64,000 nt of DNA from Nannobrachium achirus (taxonomy: Eukaryota; Chordata; Actinopteri; Myctophiformes; Myctophidae), in contig OY997641.1 in assembly GCA_963921795.1 (NCBI GenBank), positions 54,893,950-54,957,949 on the forward strand, written 5' to 3'. Every line of letters starts with the position of its first letter. The first letter of the stretch is position 1. The position numbers and the translations under genes were made by a program. Of the stretch, positions 21,155-57,739 are shown piece by piece. Below the pieces are notes generated by a model. That model searched no databases, had not been told where the DNA came from, and saw only the letters and a program-made list of their open reading frames with translations.

Positions 21155-21482
21155 CACAATATTTATCTGGGAAAACGAGTGAAACTAAATGTAAAGCCTC
21201 AACTCCTACAATCCCAAGTGCTTTGCCATGTTTTTGTGTGAACAATAAAGCACAATATGACAATAACCAATTTAGCTGGCCAGTTAAATAATATTTAACT
21301 TCACACACATATTATGTTACCTTTTAAAGCTTTTTTTAGTTTTTGTATTCACTGCATAGTTACTACAGTACACTATAGCCTCAGAGGGAGAGTAGGAGCT
21401 CAACTTTAATATATGGGAACAATGTCCAGACAATAGGAGAAACAGAGCAGAGGTAATGTTATTTCAGAGGCGTCTGATATAC

Positions 21483-21690
21483 GGGCAGCAGCACTACTTA
21501 CCGGCAGAAGACACTTCTGCTGTTTGGTGGCCAGTAAGTTCTCCTCTCCTATCATGTCCTGGAAGAGAAGCAGGTTCTAAGGAGAGAGCACACTCTCACC
21601 AGATGTCAATGAGGCTGTGAAGCTCCACACCTCCAGGAACCCCAGCAGGCCGTCCTTATTGACGCTGAACTTTGTTGCTGATGAAGCTGG
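21483..21690 (-). other. two exon-like segments, gene not recognised
   Basis: On the minus strand, TTCTCTTCCAG precedes an open stretch (about 21,500-21,560; GACATGATAGGAGAGG..., DMIGEENLLATKQQKC) that ends in CTTCTGCCG before a consensus GTAAGT donor. Upstream, another open segment (about 21,603-21,690) ends TTGACATCTG before GTGAGAG. They look like real exons of something, either noncoding 5' exons of ftcd or remains of a lost gene. I cannot identify the peptide. Confidence 0.3.
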
Positions 21691-21692
21691 AG

Positions 21693-21798
21693 TGCTGGAC
21701 ACGTTCTTCCTTGTGGAAGAATGTGGTAGTCAAGGCGACGGCTGGTGCTGGGCAGTGCATGCAGCACAGGGGAGCATCAGCTGAGCAGTGTTAGTTTT
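21693..21798. repeat. 106-bp direct repeat, left copy
   Basis: Identical by eye to 22,131-22,236. The two copies bracket a SINE. Confidence 0.95.
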
Positions 21799-22130
21799 TT
21801 TTTTTTTTTTTATCCCACGGTTTTGCAACCCATTTTCTCACCCAGTGCCAACTACCTAACCTGTAGTCCTGGTTTCCGCTCTCCCCCTGCCGCGCCAGGG
21901 GAATTGGGGAGCACCTGGCTGGCTAGGGGGAGGTAGCATAGAAACCAGGACTACTGCATGTTTTTGTGAGGGCATCTACCCTAGGAGACACGGGGAGAAC
22001 ATGCAAACTCCACACAGAAAGGCCCTATCGCCAACCCCACCTAGGGTGTGGGAGCTGATGACGTGGAGGGAGGAACACGCCCCCAGCGCCCACAGCGTCC
22101 CCCGGCGGGAATCGAACCCAGGACCTTCCT
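21795..22130 (-). mobile_element. tRNA-derived SINE, DANA/Mermaid-like
   Basis: On the minus strand the head contains a B box GGGTTCGATTCC, then 'ctgtgtggagtttgcatgtt', a hallmark of DANA-type fish SINEs. The element ends in a poly(A) tail (T run 21,795-21,811 on plus). The A-box side is degenerate. Confidence 0.75.
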
Positions 22131-22236
22131 TGCTGGACACGTTCTTCCTTGTGGAAGAATGTGGTAGTCAAGGCGACGGCTGGTGCTGGGCAGTGCATGC
22201 AGCACAGGGGAGCATCAGCTGAGCAGTGTTAGTTTT
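22131..22236. repeat. 106-bp direct repeat, right copy
   Basis: Exact repeat of 21,693-21,798, starting tgctggacacgttcttcc. Confidence 0.95.
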
Positions 22237-23473
22237 GTTGACTAAGACTAACATACTAAGTTTTTGATATTTAGTCTAAGACTAGAATAAGACTAAACAA
22301 ACTAAAATAGGTTGAAAACTAAATGGTGTGTTATCCAAAAGACTATAAGCAAATATACATATAATATATGTATATTTATATGTATATAATATATGTATAT
22401 TTCCTGTGATGGAATCACAGGCTACACACATATTATGTGTGTAGCCTGTGATTCCATTTGTTGACTCTTGAACTTGAAATATTCGCAACATACATTGTAT
22501 GTGTACACGATGACCAAAATACAAACAAGCTATTATACCGGTAGTCATAATAATGAATAATAAATCATTGACTGCAGAACACAAATCAAACCATAAAACC
22601 AACCCTGCCAGCAGAGAACAAGCAACATCCTGTGTCAATTAAAATATTGAAACTGTCGTGAGGATTTTGCTGAGTGACAAACTGCTTTACTGCTGACCGC
22701 TTGTATTCCCGCCTTGCTGCATGTACTATTTTCGGCATAGTACTTTGTTGATTTCCTCATGTGTAGGCCATCAGCAAGGTCTACAACATGTCCATTGGAT
22801 TCTCTTGGGTGTTGCCAGTGAAATGCTGATTTAACCTGGCTATGGTGGACTTTGGTATAGATTGGCCTATAATGCCGACCCAGAACACATTGGGCTTTGC
22901 CTTCATGAGAATGCCAAACTTTGTTGTACTCTAAAGGTATGGCGGAAAATGTTTGTTGGTTACCTTGTTCACTGAAAAAAATCAAGTAAAAACAAAGTAA
23001 AAACTAAGCAATAATGACTAAAGCTGAGACAACATATATTGACAATATCATCAACAAATAAACACTAGACTAAAATGTATAGGGAGGAGGTAGTGGAGAA
23101 GAGATCCAGTAGAACTAAAAGAGAAGTGATTTTATGTTTGGTTGCTGAACATGGATAGTAGATAGGCAATTTTCAGTATGCAACCAAGTGTAAAATCAGG
23201 CAGTGCGGCACAAAGTGGCGAGCTTTGAAAAGCCAACGCTAAAATCTAAAAGGCTTAATTGGTTCATCATTGTGATGAAGCTGTGTTGAATGAAGTTGAA
23301 GTTACTATGCACAGTTTGTTTTATCATATGATTATAGCAAATATGTAAACTAAAAGAAATATATATATCAGACATTCTCTATTGCTATTTTGTTGTTTGC
23401 ACCTTGTCAGGTTGGTTGAGTCAGCAGTCAAATAAAAATAACCAACATCATCTGTAGCAGTATTATCAAACGT
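22237..23473. other. intergenic sequence between il27ra and ftcd
   Basis: Contains 'gactaagactaac' MITE-like repeats at its left end and a perfect hairpin near 22,411-22,456 (tggaatcacaggctacacac and its complement). Otherwise AT-rich with no supported exon. Confidence 0.5.
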
Positions 23474-23479
23474 TTTAAT
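23474..23479 (-). terminator. il27ra: candidate poly(A) signal of il27ra
   Basis: ATTAAA on the minus strand 132 nt beyond the il27ra stop codon. Confidence 0.4.
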
Positions 23480-23610
23480 TTCTGTGTGCACGGTTTACCG
23501 TCCAACCAGAGCCCAAAATGAAAGAAAAGGAAAGTATAAAAAACATTCACAAATATAATACATTTTTACACCATTTACACTCAGGACTGTGCCTTAGAGG
23601 TGGCACACAG

Positions 23611-48502
<24,892 letters not shown>

Positions 48503-48532
48503 CACATTGGACACCAGGGCTTTAGCACCTAT

Positions 48533-48534
<2 letters not shown>

Positions 48535-48590
<56 letters not shown>

Positions 48591-48595
48591 AACAC
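48535..48595. repeat. (CA)n microsatellite next to il27ra exon 1
   Basis: On the sense strand it is (TG)n running into GCTATAG, the likely acceptor of the first coding exon. Confidence 0.96.
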
Positions 48596-48639
48596 ACACG
48601 CATACACACAATTAATGCAGCGGACCACAGTTTAATATC

Positions 48640-49520
48640 AGAATACTGATATAATATTGATCAGCTGTTCCAATTCCAAACAAACAAATCCGCTTTAATA
48701 ACTTCAGTCTATATTAGTAGTTTAATGACTAGTATTAAACTTGTAATGCATTGTCTTTTACTCGTTTTAATGTCCAATGTATTTGTATAAGTTAAAATAA
48801 GTATAACCTATGACTAACATGCATTTGCAGCTAAAATAGCAGATAGATTGGCTATTTAGTGTGACATAATAGAATGATGAAGTATGACATTAATTTAAGA
48901 AAAAAGTTAAAATATGGAGATACGAGGTTTTAGCCTGACACTGCAATGCAATGTGGACCCCTGGAGTGAGTGTGGAAAATATGTGGCCCTCTATCATCAA
49001 AGTTGCCCACCCCTTAGCTTAAAATGGAGAACAATTTATTTACGTAGCACTTCACTAAGGTTTTGAACCATTCACTTCACATGTCACATGTCATGTCCTG
49101 ACTCATAATAACTTACCGTTACTGACTGTGTGTAGCCTATAATTAAAGTAAGATCGGGTTACACATGCATAATAATCATAAAAACGCAGTTCATTCTCAA
49201 AACAAAAGACATACAACAGCTTAGCAGTATTATTATGCTATGGAAATTGTGCAAAAACACTTTGGGATCCAAAGTTTAATAAAGTAGCCTATAAAGTAAA
49301 GTCATAGCCTGCAGCCATATGCCTATCCATAACGCATTTATAGCCTAACTCTCTCCTGGAGTAACTGGCAAAGAAACGATGATTCTGATTCTGAATATAA
49401 AGTGTATACAGTACCTCATAACGAGAAACGTGGAAATCCCAGCCGCTGTCCCGCACTGAACAAGTCAAGACGAGACGACCCGTCCCTCTGTGTAACTCCG
49501 TAGTACAACGGTGTAGCTTC
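48640..49520. other. il27ra 5' region, transcription start not resolved
   Basis: AT-rich. A sense-strand stretch ending 'cgtttctcgttatgag' before GTACTG (about 49,412-49,450) could be a noncoding first exon. I see no clear TATA box on the minus strand. Confidence 0.3.
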
Positions 49521-49525
49521 TTGAC

Positions 49526-49613
49526 CAGATCTACAAGCAACCAACGAGTCACGTAGCCCTATAACTCTATGCAAGTAGCGCACGTAGCGACGCGTTGGTA
49601 GCTTGTAGATCTG
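49526..49613. repeat. hairpin of the GATCTACAAGC family with different loop
   Basis: 'cagatctacaagcaaccaac' faces 'gttggtagcttgtagatctg'. In both arms 'caacc' replaces 'tcaca', a compensated change; the loop is about 40 bp. Confidence 0.88.
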
Positions 49614-49681
49614 TCCTGTTTTTTGTATTGTATTTCCGGACAGGCGACGCGCTTGCGCAATGGAGTATAAATAAGCGACTC

Positions 49682-49799
<118 letters not shown>

Positions 49800-49929
49800 C
49801 AACATGTGCCCGCCCCGCCCCCTTTCCGGAGTGTATTCTCTCTTATTATTATCATGATCGGGTAGGCTAAATTGTGGGCTGGGCACCAAAACATTCTTCT
49901 GTCTGGGCGTGGGTGCGTGTATCTTTCTA

Positions 49930-50292
49930 TCTATTCTGCAACTAGCATTTGGCAAGACCCAAATTCAGAGTGAACATTTTTAACTCAAATCTTTGCTTCT
50001 GGAGGTGCGTGGAAGATTATTATTATTATTATTATTTAGACGGCGGTCCACGGCCAAATACATATCATGGGGGGGTCCTTGACATTTTGAGAACACTCAG
50101 AAAACTGTTAGGATTTAGAAGACAGTGGTTCTCAAACTTTGTCATGTCAAGGTCAAGGACCCCCAAAACTATAGGTATTTGGCCACGGACCCCCATCTCA
50201 AAATATTTTGTTCCACGGACCCCCAGAACAGAAGCAAAGATTTGAGTTAAAAATGAATTTGGGTCTTGTCAAATGCTAAAATGCAGAATAGA
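49930..50292. mobile_element. snap-back pair of hAT-like MITEs
   Basis: The left arm begins 'atctattctgcaactagcat' and the right arm ends 'atgctaaaatgcagaataga'. Each arm holds 'actcaaatctttgcttctgg' and 'gtccttgacat' or their complements, so two elements lie tail to tail. Confidence 0.8.
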
Positions 50293-50408
50293 TAGGCCTA
50301 TGTACATAGCCCTACATGCTGGCTGCGGGCACTGCATGGGGAAAACAGGGGAAATAGTTCCAGTGGTGTAAAACAAAAAGTAACTGTATTTAAGTAGGCT
50401 ACTGTACG

Positions 50409-50582
50409 TAAAGAGATATTTCACTTTCAAATAGCCTCAAATAAACATTAGAAGTACTGTAGAACACCTAAATATCTTTCAAATGCGTGAGGCGGATGCG
50501 ACTTTTTTCGTTTCATATAGACCTATACCTGTATATGTTGTTGTTTAATGTTTATTTTATTTGAAAGTGAAATATCCCTTTA
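50409..50582. mobile_element. short palindromic MITE
   Basis: Ends aaagagatatttcactttca / tgaaagtgaaatatcccttt, inside a 'gtggtgtaaaacaaaaagt' element. Confidence 0.75.
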
Positions 50583-51082
50583 AGATAAAGGAAAACCAGG
50601 CTTTGAGGTAATATTCTCCACTTAGCTCTGGACCACAACTATTCTCCACTACACCTACACCACGTACAATTATTTTAAAACTTTAGTTACTTTGTAGATT
50701 TTGATTATTATTACAAAACATTTATTAACATTATTAACCACTTAAAACAGTAAAATTAAGAAATTAAAAAAATATATCTACAAGCTCACAATGCATCGCA
50801 GTGTGAGTTTGATGAGCTGTTTAGGATAAATGTATACTATAGTACATTTACCCCCATTGATTCTGGATGCAGGGGACCCAAATGCAATTGGGTGCCCATC
50901 CGGAATCTATGGGGGTACATTTATTGTAATCAAGTTATTGTCTTGCAACAAAAAACTAAATATGATTGAACTCAAGTCTCCATGGCGCGAGTAATGAAAT
51001 CAGCAACTACAGTAACTGAAGCTGTTAAATAGGCCTAATTGTAGTGGAGTAAAAACAATAAGTACAAACTAGCAGTAAGAAT

Positions 51083-51344
51083 TAAGGCTGGATGATATTA
51101 GGAAAACCTTTCATATTCGATAACGTTGGTGAATACCTCGATATCGATATTACTCACGATATTAGTAAAAACAATTGCATTAGGCCTATATAGTTTTGAA
51201 TGTTTTTTCTGATTTAGGTCCACTGCCTGCCTAACCCAGATAATGAATAGCATTCCACGCATGCACGTTGCACAGTACACACATAGAATAAAGAAAGATA
51301 CCTTGATAGGTCAATTTTCGATAGGCCTATATTGCCCAGCCTTA
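51083..51344. mobile_element. complete hAT-type MITE
   Basis: 262 bp, ends taaggctggatgatat / atattgcccagcctta, 8-bp duplication gtaagaat (51,075-51,082 and 51,345-51,352). Confidence 0.93.
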
Positions 51345-51643
51345 GTAAGAATGGAATAATATACAGTAATTCTGGAACAAATACTCAAGTAAAGTAAAGA
51401 AGTACCTCAAATTGTACTACAATAGTAAATGTGCTTAGTTACTTTCCACCACTGGATAAAGTGGACGAGAGGAGAGCCTATAATCCTATATCATGATGTT
51501 CATCACTCATCAATGTGGTGCTTGTTGCTGGCATCTTATCCAATTGACTTGGAACTTGACTGTGGGTGCTATGGTGGTGACGGTGGGGCAGACAACACTC
51601 AAGGTAAAGTGAGAAAATACATACAGCTGAGGCAAATCAAGAT

Positions 51644-51649
51644 TTTATT
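51644..51649 (-). terminator. rln3: candidate poly(A) signal of rln3
   Basis: AATAAA on the minus strand, 440 nt past the rln3 stop codon. Confidence 0.45.
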
Positions 51650-52088
51650 AAAATTCTGGAGACAAAAGACGAGAGGCAGAACAAAACAGCTCTGTGTTTA
51701 GACTGAAACAGAAGGCTTTTCTTTACTGTGGCGAAGGGAATCCATAAAAATCGAGAGATGTGGTCATATTTCAACATCTGTACGCACACATCTCACACAC
51801 TTAAATAAGTAGAATATTACCAGAACCTCCAATTCAAAGATTATGACCCAAATCTCCAAGTCAAAGAAAAGTGCTAAAGATCAGTACTGAGAATGACAAG
51901 TAGGCCTTCTGTAGAGGGGTAACACAAAGTGAACTTGTTCGTGCATCGCATGTGTGCATCTATTTATGTGTTCGTCTGTGTTAGACTGTCTGTGGGTTGT
52001 GCATGCGTGGGCATGCCTTTGTGTGGATGTGATGGAGTGTGTTTGTGAGTGTGTAGCCTGTATCTCTGTGCCTTTGTGAGGCAGATTC

Positions 52089-52396
52089 TCAGCAGAGAGA
52101 GCTAATCTCGCTCTTGCTGCAGCCCCACTTGCAGCAGGCGTTGGACAAGCCCACCACCACGTCGCGACCCTTGCGGTCAGCCTTGCGCAAGGCTTCCAGG
52201 ATCTCGTCAGAGATGATGGAGCGGGCATGCCTGCTGAACACCCCTTCCTGGGCGTTGCTCGAGGGGCTGTGGAAGCCAAGATCGCTGGACTGTTGGAAGA
52301 CACCCTCCATGGCCGCGGCAGAGTCCTCAGTCCAGCCCTCTGAAGAGTCTTCTTCAGGGGCATGGGTCAAGGTGAACGGGTCTTCCGAAAGGTCTC
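52089..52396 (-). CDS. rln3: rln3 exon 2
   Basis: C-peptide remainder and A chain. Starts GAGACCTTTCG after GTTTCAG; stop TGA at 52,089-52,091. Confidence 0.96.
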
Positions 52397-53783
52397 CTGA
52401 AACACGGTAAAGTATTGGGTCAATGAGTTGTGACATTTACTTTTTTTTATGTTTAATATTCTTAGTGAGAGTCAAATTAAACTGCAGCAGTAGGCTGCAA
52501 TTCATTTTGCCATTCTAAACAGTTTCAGTACTCACACCTGCCCCTTGGGACTTGCTAATCCTGTTCTTCAATCTCCAGTGTTGAGAGAATTAATTTGAAA
52601 AAGGTCATTTGAAAAGGTATTGCAAAGCTCAGCATCAGAGACTGGGAGAGATGGGGGCTGAGGCTTCTGGGTGAAAGGCCCATTACCTGTTTCCCAACAA
52701 CTTTCAACTGGCATTCCTATATTTTGGGTATGTCGTCATAGTGAAAATAAAATATCTAAAAGATCCCAAGTGTTGTGAGCTTGTATAGATCAGCCATCGT
52801 TATTCATTGTACAGCGACATCTAATCAAAAATTAAAGATAATTAGGTGTCATTACAGTACACACACTATGTCTGCCATGCACTCCCACTAATACAAACAC
52901 ACCTTTTTAGTTGATGGACAATTGCATATAACTCGTAAGGACAGAATCATTGCTCTTTACAAATTGTATTTTAACCAGACCTATCATGCCGCAAATTGAT
53001 GCACATTATCCATTATATTTATCCATGAGTTATATAGTTATAGTTACATTTACCATCTATTATTGTTTATAATCAAGATTTTACTGTAAATTCTTGTCTG
53101 TGCAAGATAGGGAATTGCACAAAGAAATGTTGCTCTTTATTTCAACATTTCGGTTGTTAGACCTTCATCAGGACGGACAATCTAATTTAACCTTTCTGAA
53201 ATATTAGGAGCACTGAGCAGCCACTGACCGGAGAATTTCCCTAATATGCATGTCATAATGGTGTGGGAAATAAACCACTTGAACACAGAGAAAACATGCA
53301 AACTCCACACAGAAAGGCCCTATTTGGGTTTGAACCCATGACCTTCTTGCTATGAGGCAACATAATACAGATAAACCATGCCACCTCAAGGCACACAGGA
53401 AGTAATAGCATTACAGACACGTCCCTTCTTCTAAGCAATATGCAAGAATCTAGAATAACTCAATGACTCAATGATGAAGGAATAATCATCGAGTTTAAAA
53501 AGACAGACATTTGTCACTTGAACCTATACCTGTGATTTACAGTAATATAACATTTAACTATCATGGGAGACACAAAAACACTGATATCACGTGGCTAAAG
53601 TGCCCTTCGTCTCTGTCTCTCACCTGAACTTCCAAGGGACCGTCTCCACCGCGAACCTCCGCAAGTGAATATAACCGCCCGGATGAACTCACGACCACAG
53701 AGCTTCACGCCATACGTTGGGCCATCCATGGCGTGCACTGCAGCCACCAGAAGACAGACAGCGAGTACCGTGGCTTTCCACAT
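52089..53783 (-). CDS. rln3: relaxin-3 preprohormone, 2 exons (52089-52396, 53624-53783)
   Basis: Secreted insulin/relaxin-family neuropeptide acting through RXFP3-type receptors. The two exons join (phase 1) to 468 nt, 155 aa; human RLN3 is 142 aa. Signal peptide 1-18 (MWKATVLAVCLLVAAVHA). B chain about 19-46, GVKLCGREFIRAVIFTCGG, with the relaxin receptor motif R31xxxR35xxI38 and Cys29/Cys41. Dibasic R47R48 follows, then an acidic C-peptide. Basic cleavage site RKGR is followed by the A chain 132-155 (DVVVGLSNACCKWGCSKSEI...) with C141, C142, C146 and C155. The single intron interrupts the C-peptide, as in other family members. Mature chains are nearly identical to mammalian relaxin-3, so rln3 rather than another relaxin. 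Whether this is the a or b fish paralogue cannot be told. il27ra and rfx1 flank it as in human. Confidence 0.96.
52397..53623. other. rln3 intron
   Basis: 1227 bp. It contains a single arm of the GATC hairpin family (about 52,770), a 'caacatttcggttgttagac' fish repeat near 53,140, and a SINE fragment (53,278-53,395). Confidence 0.7.
53278..53395 (-). mobile_element. DANA-like tRNA-SINE fragment
   Basis: Minus strand reads gcctcatagcaagaaggtca, GGGTTCAAACCC (B box) and 'ctgtgtggagtttgcatgtt', as in the SINE at 21,795-22,130. Confidence 0.7.
53624..53783 (-). CDS. rln3: rln3 exon 1 (coding part)
   Basis: Signal peptide, B chain and start of the C-peptide, ending GGAAGTTCAG before GTGAGA. Confidence 0.96.
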
Positions 53784-53978
53784 AGCGAACCAAGGAGACG
53801 ATGAAGTAGTAAGAGTGATGTTTGAAACGAGAGCAGGTCCTCGGCGGTGTTGTGATGGGGTTGTTGAATGGTGGTTTCTTTTGAGCAGTTTGTAGTGCTT
53901 TCACTCTCTGTCGCTTTCTCTCTGCTGTGTTTCTGTCCCTTTGCGAGAGTTGTGACTTTACAGGTGACCCAGGTTTGG

Positions 53979-53984
53979 TTTATA
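53979..53984 (-). promoter_or_regulatory. rln3: TATA box of rln3
   Basis: TATAAA on the minus strand, 196 bp upstream of the ATG, in 'tcctttataaaccaaacc'. It implies a 5' UTR of roughly 165-170 nt. Confidence 0.6.
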
Positions 53985-54419
53985 AAGGAGCTTGGAGCCC
54001 TGTAAAGGAGACGTGCGACGTGCGTACATAGTCCCCCACCCACCCACCCCCCCCCACCTCTAAAGGGAGTCATTGATTGGAGGGAGTGATAGTACCAGAG
54101 ACCTTTATGGACACAAAACCTGGACCAAAAGGTGGCATAATTAATGAGTACAGCTGATGTCAGTGGCCTCAGTAATCTGATTGCATTTCACCATGTCACA
54201 CATGCCTTTTCTCATTTTCATCCTGTTTTCAAGGCAAATATCCTTCACACAAATATCCCTCATACTTTGACGTAGAGCACACTTAAAATCTATTCATGCA
54301 AAATGTACAAACCTGCAGTGACGGTGTACTGTCTTGATAAAGTTGTCCAAAAGGGCATCTCGTATGACCCTAGCCTATCATATAATAATTCACCTATGTA
54401 GCATGCTGCTCCAATGATT

Positions 54420-54620
54420 CATTAATTCTATTCTATTCACACATCGTGTGTCAATTTACATTTTACGATTTAAGCATTTAACAGACGCTCTTAATCCAGA
54501 GCGACTTACAATAAGCAAGGTCAATACATCAACATCAGTTCATCAAATGCATATAAATAGTATAGTAAGATTACTAAAGTAATAGTAATCTAAGAAAGAG
54601 GTGAGTCTTCAGACCTTGTC
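54420..54620. mobile_element. dispersed fish repeat (tttaacagacgctctta)
   Basis: Contains 'atttaacagacgctcttaat' and 'ccagagcgacttacaataag', a word set found in many fish SINE/LINE-derived repeats. Confidence 0.5.
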
Positions 54621-54639
54621 GAAGCCAAGGAGTGAGTCT

Positions 54640-55720
54640 TTTGAAGAGAAAAACATGATTTAAGATATCCAATCTGGCTTCAGAGAATCCCATTCCAGTG
54701 ACACATGCCTTCTCTATTTGAACGACCAAATCCATCCACTTTGGATCAAATCATAGCAAAGTCGATAACTTCACAGTCAAAGTGGGTGACAATGTAATAA
54801 CATGAAAAAACTAAATTACCTATTTGGGTTGCATCCTTGAGGTAAATTTATCCAGTGAAAAGATGACTACAAAGGTAATCAAAAGAACCAACAAACTTGT
54901 TTCTTACAGAGAATCGCCCCAATGGTCAATAACAATACATGGAAGACTCTAGCGGGTGCAATGATTCATCCCCTCTATGACTATGGAGTCCACGTATGGT
55001 ATCACCTCAAAGGCCCTGAAAACAAGGCTCCAAACAGCCCAAAACAAACTAATTAGGGTCCTGCTTAACCTAATTAGTGCTCACCTCACCAGTCAATCGT
55101 GGGGTGGCTCAAAGTAGATGACAGAGTACAGCATCTTGCAAAGAGCCTGGTGTACAAGATACACTACACCACTAAGATACCTTACCTATGCATGTACCTG
55201 ACAAAATACTTCCAAAACGTAAAGTATGTCCACAATTACAACACCAGAGGCAGCGCCACAGATCATGTTCAACCCAGATCGGCTCAAACAAAGGGTCAAA
55301 TTCGTTCTCCTGCTATACCACTAAAATATGGAGCCCCCTACCGAAGGCCTTAAAGGAGTGTAAATCTTCCTTTAAAACCGCTCTGAGAAACCACTTACAG
55401 GCGACTGCCACTCGAAACTGGCAACAATACACCTAGCCTAACCTTACCCTCCCCTGACCCTTCTATTTTATACCTTTTATTCTGCATAGGTTTTTTTACA
55501 ACTGTTTTTCTGATGATATCTTCTTCATAGTACTGTGTTCTATATACTGTATGTCTGTCATTCAATGTTATATGAGTTTTAAAAAAGGATCTCAATGTAA
55601 AAAAGCCACGGCTTTCATGAGCTGATCCTTTTAGTTCACCGTGTACCAGTGAACTGTACTGTCGTGAAACTGCACACAAACTTCTAATAAATACTTCAAA
55701 TACAATCAATCAATCAATGT
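54640..55720 (+). mobile_element. 3' part of a non-LTR retrotransposon, degenerate
   Basis: Translation of 55,090-55,430 gives SWGWLKVDDRVQHLAKSL, then VHNYNTRGSATDHV and PLKYGAPYRRPLKECKSS-like sequence, the C-terminal end of Daphne/L2-type reverse transcriptases. It has several frame breaks and ends in an (AATC)n tail at about 55,704-55,719. Confidence 0.75.
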
Positions 55721-55894
55721 ATGCCGTTCTAAGTGCAACAGGGAGTTTGTTCCACAGTTTGGGGGTCAGGAGGGCAAAGAGTCAAGGACGAGTGGATCGT
55801 TGTCCTAGGGTTTTTGCGAGGCCAGATAAGGCATATGACATTCACATCAAACACATTTGACAAACTTTCAGAGGCCAAGTGAGTTCATAAGCCC

Positions 55895-55980
55895 ATACCG
55901 GGATTGCCACTTGCCTGAAGGCGGTAGATATTTGGTTTCCCAATCGGAAGACCAGGGTTCGAATCCTGGGTGTTACAGTT
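55895..55980 (+). mobile_element. tRNA-like (SINE head) sequence
   Basis: Has a perfect pol III B box (GGTTCGAATCC in 'agggttcgaatcctggg') but no credible cloverleaf 5' half; more likely a SINE head than a functional tRNA. Confidence 0.35.
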
Positions 55981-55999
55981 GCAATTATCTCTCTCTGTG

Positions 56000-57350
56000 A
56001 AAAGACATAAAATTATGACAAAGATGATGATTGCTGTAGTTATATGCATGTCAGTATAATAGTAAATGATAGGTCTACTATAATACATAGTTACATTAAT
56101 TTTAATTGTTTCATTGCTTCTTGCAAATAGATGACAACTGACCCTATTTAGGGACAGAAGCACCCCGACAAACTCTCATCCCCTCATTTTGCCCACAGAA
56201 CCTGCAGGAGCTGGGGGACAGGGGACTGTGACAGGGCCAGTGACATTTTCAAAGTGAGATTACATAGAAGTCCTATTATGAGTGAGGCAAAAGCCCACAG
56301 CACTATCTGTGCATGCACATAGTCAAAGGTCGTTCGTTTAGAAATAACAATGGGGATAGTGAATTAGTAATTAATGTCTATTGATAACAACATGGCATTT
56401 TTGGTGACGCCGTTTACACTGAGATTGGCCAGGAGAGGACAAGAGAGCAATAGCAGAACACTATTATTGAGTATACTTTTTAATAAATATTATGGGTATG
56501 GTGGGCATATATTATGGGCATATATTGTCACATACATAATTATGCAATACAGCTGATAGCACGATTGTAAGCAGTGAAATTCTTACACTTTTAAGCTTCT
56601 TCAACTGTTATATATTTTTTTTTATAATAATAGGTATACGTTTGGAATAAAAAAAATAGCAAAATAGCAATCATATAATATCATATCATATCATATCATA
56701 TCATATATAATACAGTAAGTACATGTTCAGTATCTATGTATACAAATAGCATATTGTACCATTTGGACCATATACATAAAAGTTTAACGGCATCAACAAT
56801 TTCCCTTTTTCCCCAAATTGGCCTACAGAACTCAGTTTCCAATCCTTTCAAGACTCACATGTTGATACTGAAAGCCAGGATGCTGCCTCCACAAAGCTAT
56901 ACCTTCTCCTTGCACCGGCATGTTCTCTATGGAGTATGTTTATACCCATGCCAGCAAGGAAAATGCTAAATAAGTTATACCGATCTGCTACTACAACTAT
57001 ATTTCATACGTGTGTTAAGCTTAATATGTATCCATCCCTTGTCACACTGGCTTTGATGATTCTGTACAATGGTTCATACTCAACGGCATGACATATGGAG
57101 GCAATACCTTCTCTATCAATAAAACATCTCAATGTAACTATCAAATCATAGCTTGTACAATTTCAACAAGCACTGTGATGAGCCAATCACTTTCTTTCTG
57201 TGGCAGAGCGTCCACCTTTACTTGTAAAAGAAGAAGGAAAAAAGGAAAGAAATCCCTATCGGTGATAGACAAGCAGTTCCCACGAATGGGAGAGCGATCC
57301 TTTGTACTCCCAGATGTGATGGGAGGACACTGTTTCTCAACTTCAGGTCC
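56000..57350. other. intergenic region between rln3 and rfx1
   Basis: AT-rich, with 'atatcat' short repeats near 56,670-56,705. No exon recognised. Confidence 0.5.
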
Positions 57351-57550
57351 AGGGACCACCATAGGGACCACAAAATGGACCCCCACGGGTCTGTATCTCT
57401 GACCTGTGGGGTCAGTGTTTAAAATGCAACCAAACCCGCCCGTTAAAGGTCCATCTCCAAACATAAGTCCAGTGTAGATCGGGGTCCCGGAAACAAAAAG
57501 AATAAATATTACTGCATGGGGTGGGGGTCCTTGAAAATTATAGAAAAAGG

Positions 57551-57738
57551 CAGTGGCGTCAGCAAGGTATGGCAACATGGCCGGTGTCTTGCACACGCGC
57601 GAAGGCGCGCGTGCAAGACACCAGTCATGTTGCCATACCTTAGCAACAGGCATGATGAATTTATCTTAAGAAGTACATTTTATTTCCCCTCCCCCTGTAG
57701 CCAAGGTACGGCAGCTTCCATACCTTGCCGACGCCTCT
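57551..57738. mobile_element. short MITE with cagtggcgtcagc ends and GC-rich hairpin
   Basis: Ends cagtggcgtcagcaaggtat / ccataccttgccgacgcct; hairpin 57,564-57,641 with tip cacgcgcgaaggcgcgcgtg. Confidence 0.75.
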
Positions 57739-57739
57739 G

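Noticed and set aside
49667..49674. TATAAATA on the plus strand near the il27ra 5' region
   Set aside because: It points away from il27ra and no plus-strand gene follows; it is next to a (GT)n tract.
55895..55980. Possible tRNA gene with perfect B box
   Set aside because: I could not fold a credible acceptor or D arm; a SINE head is more likely.
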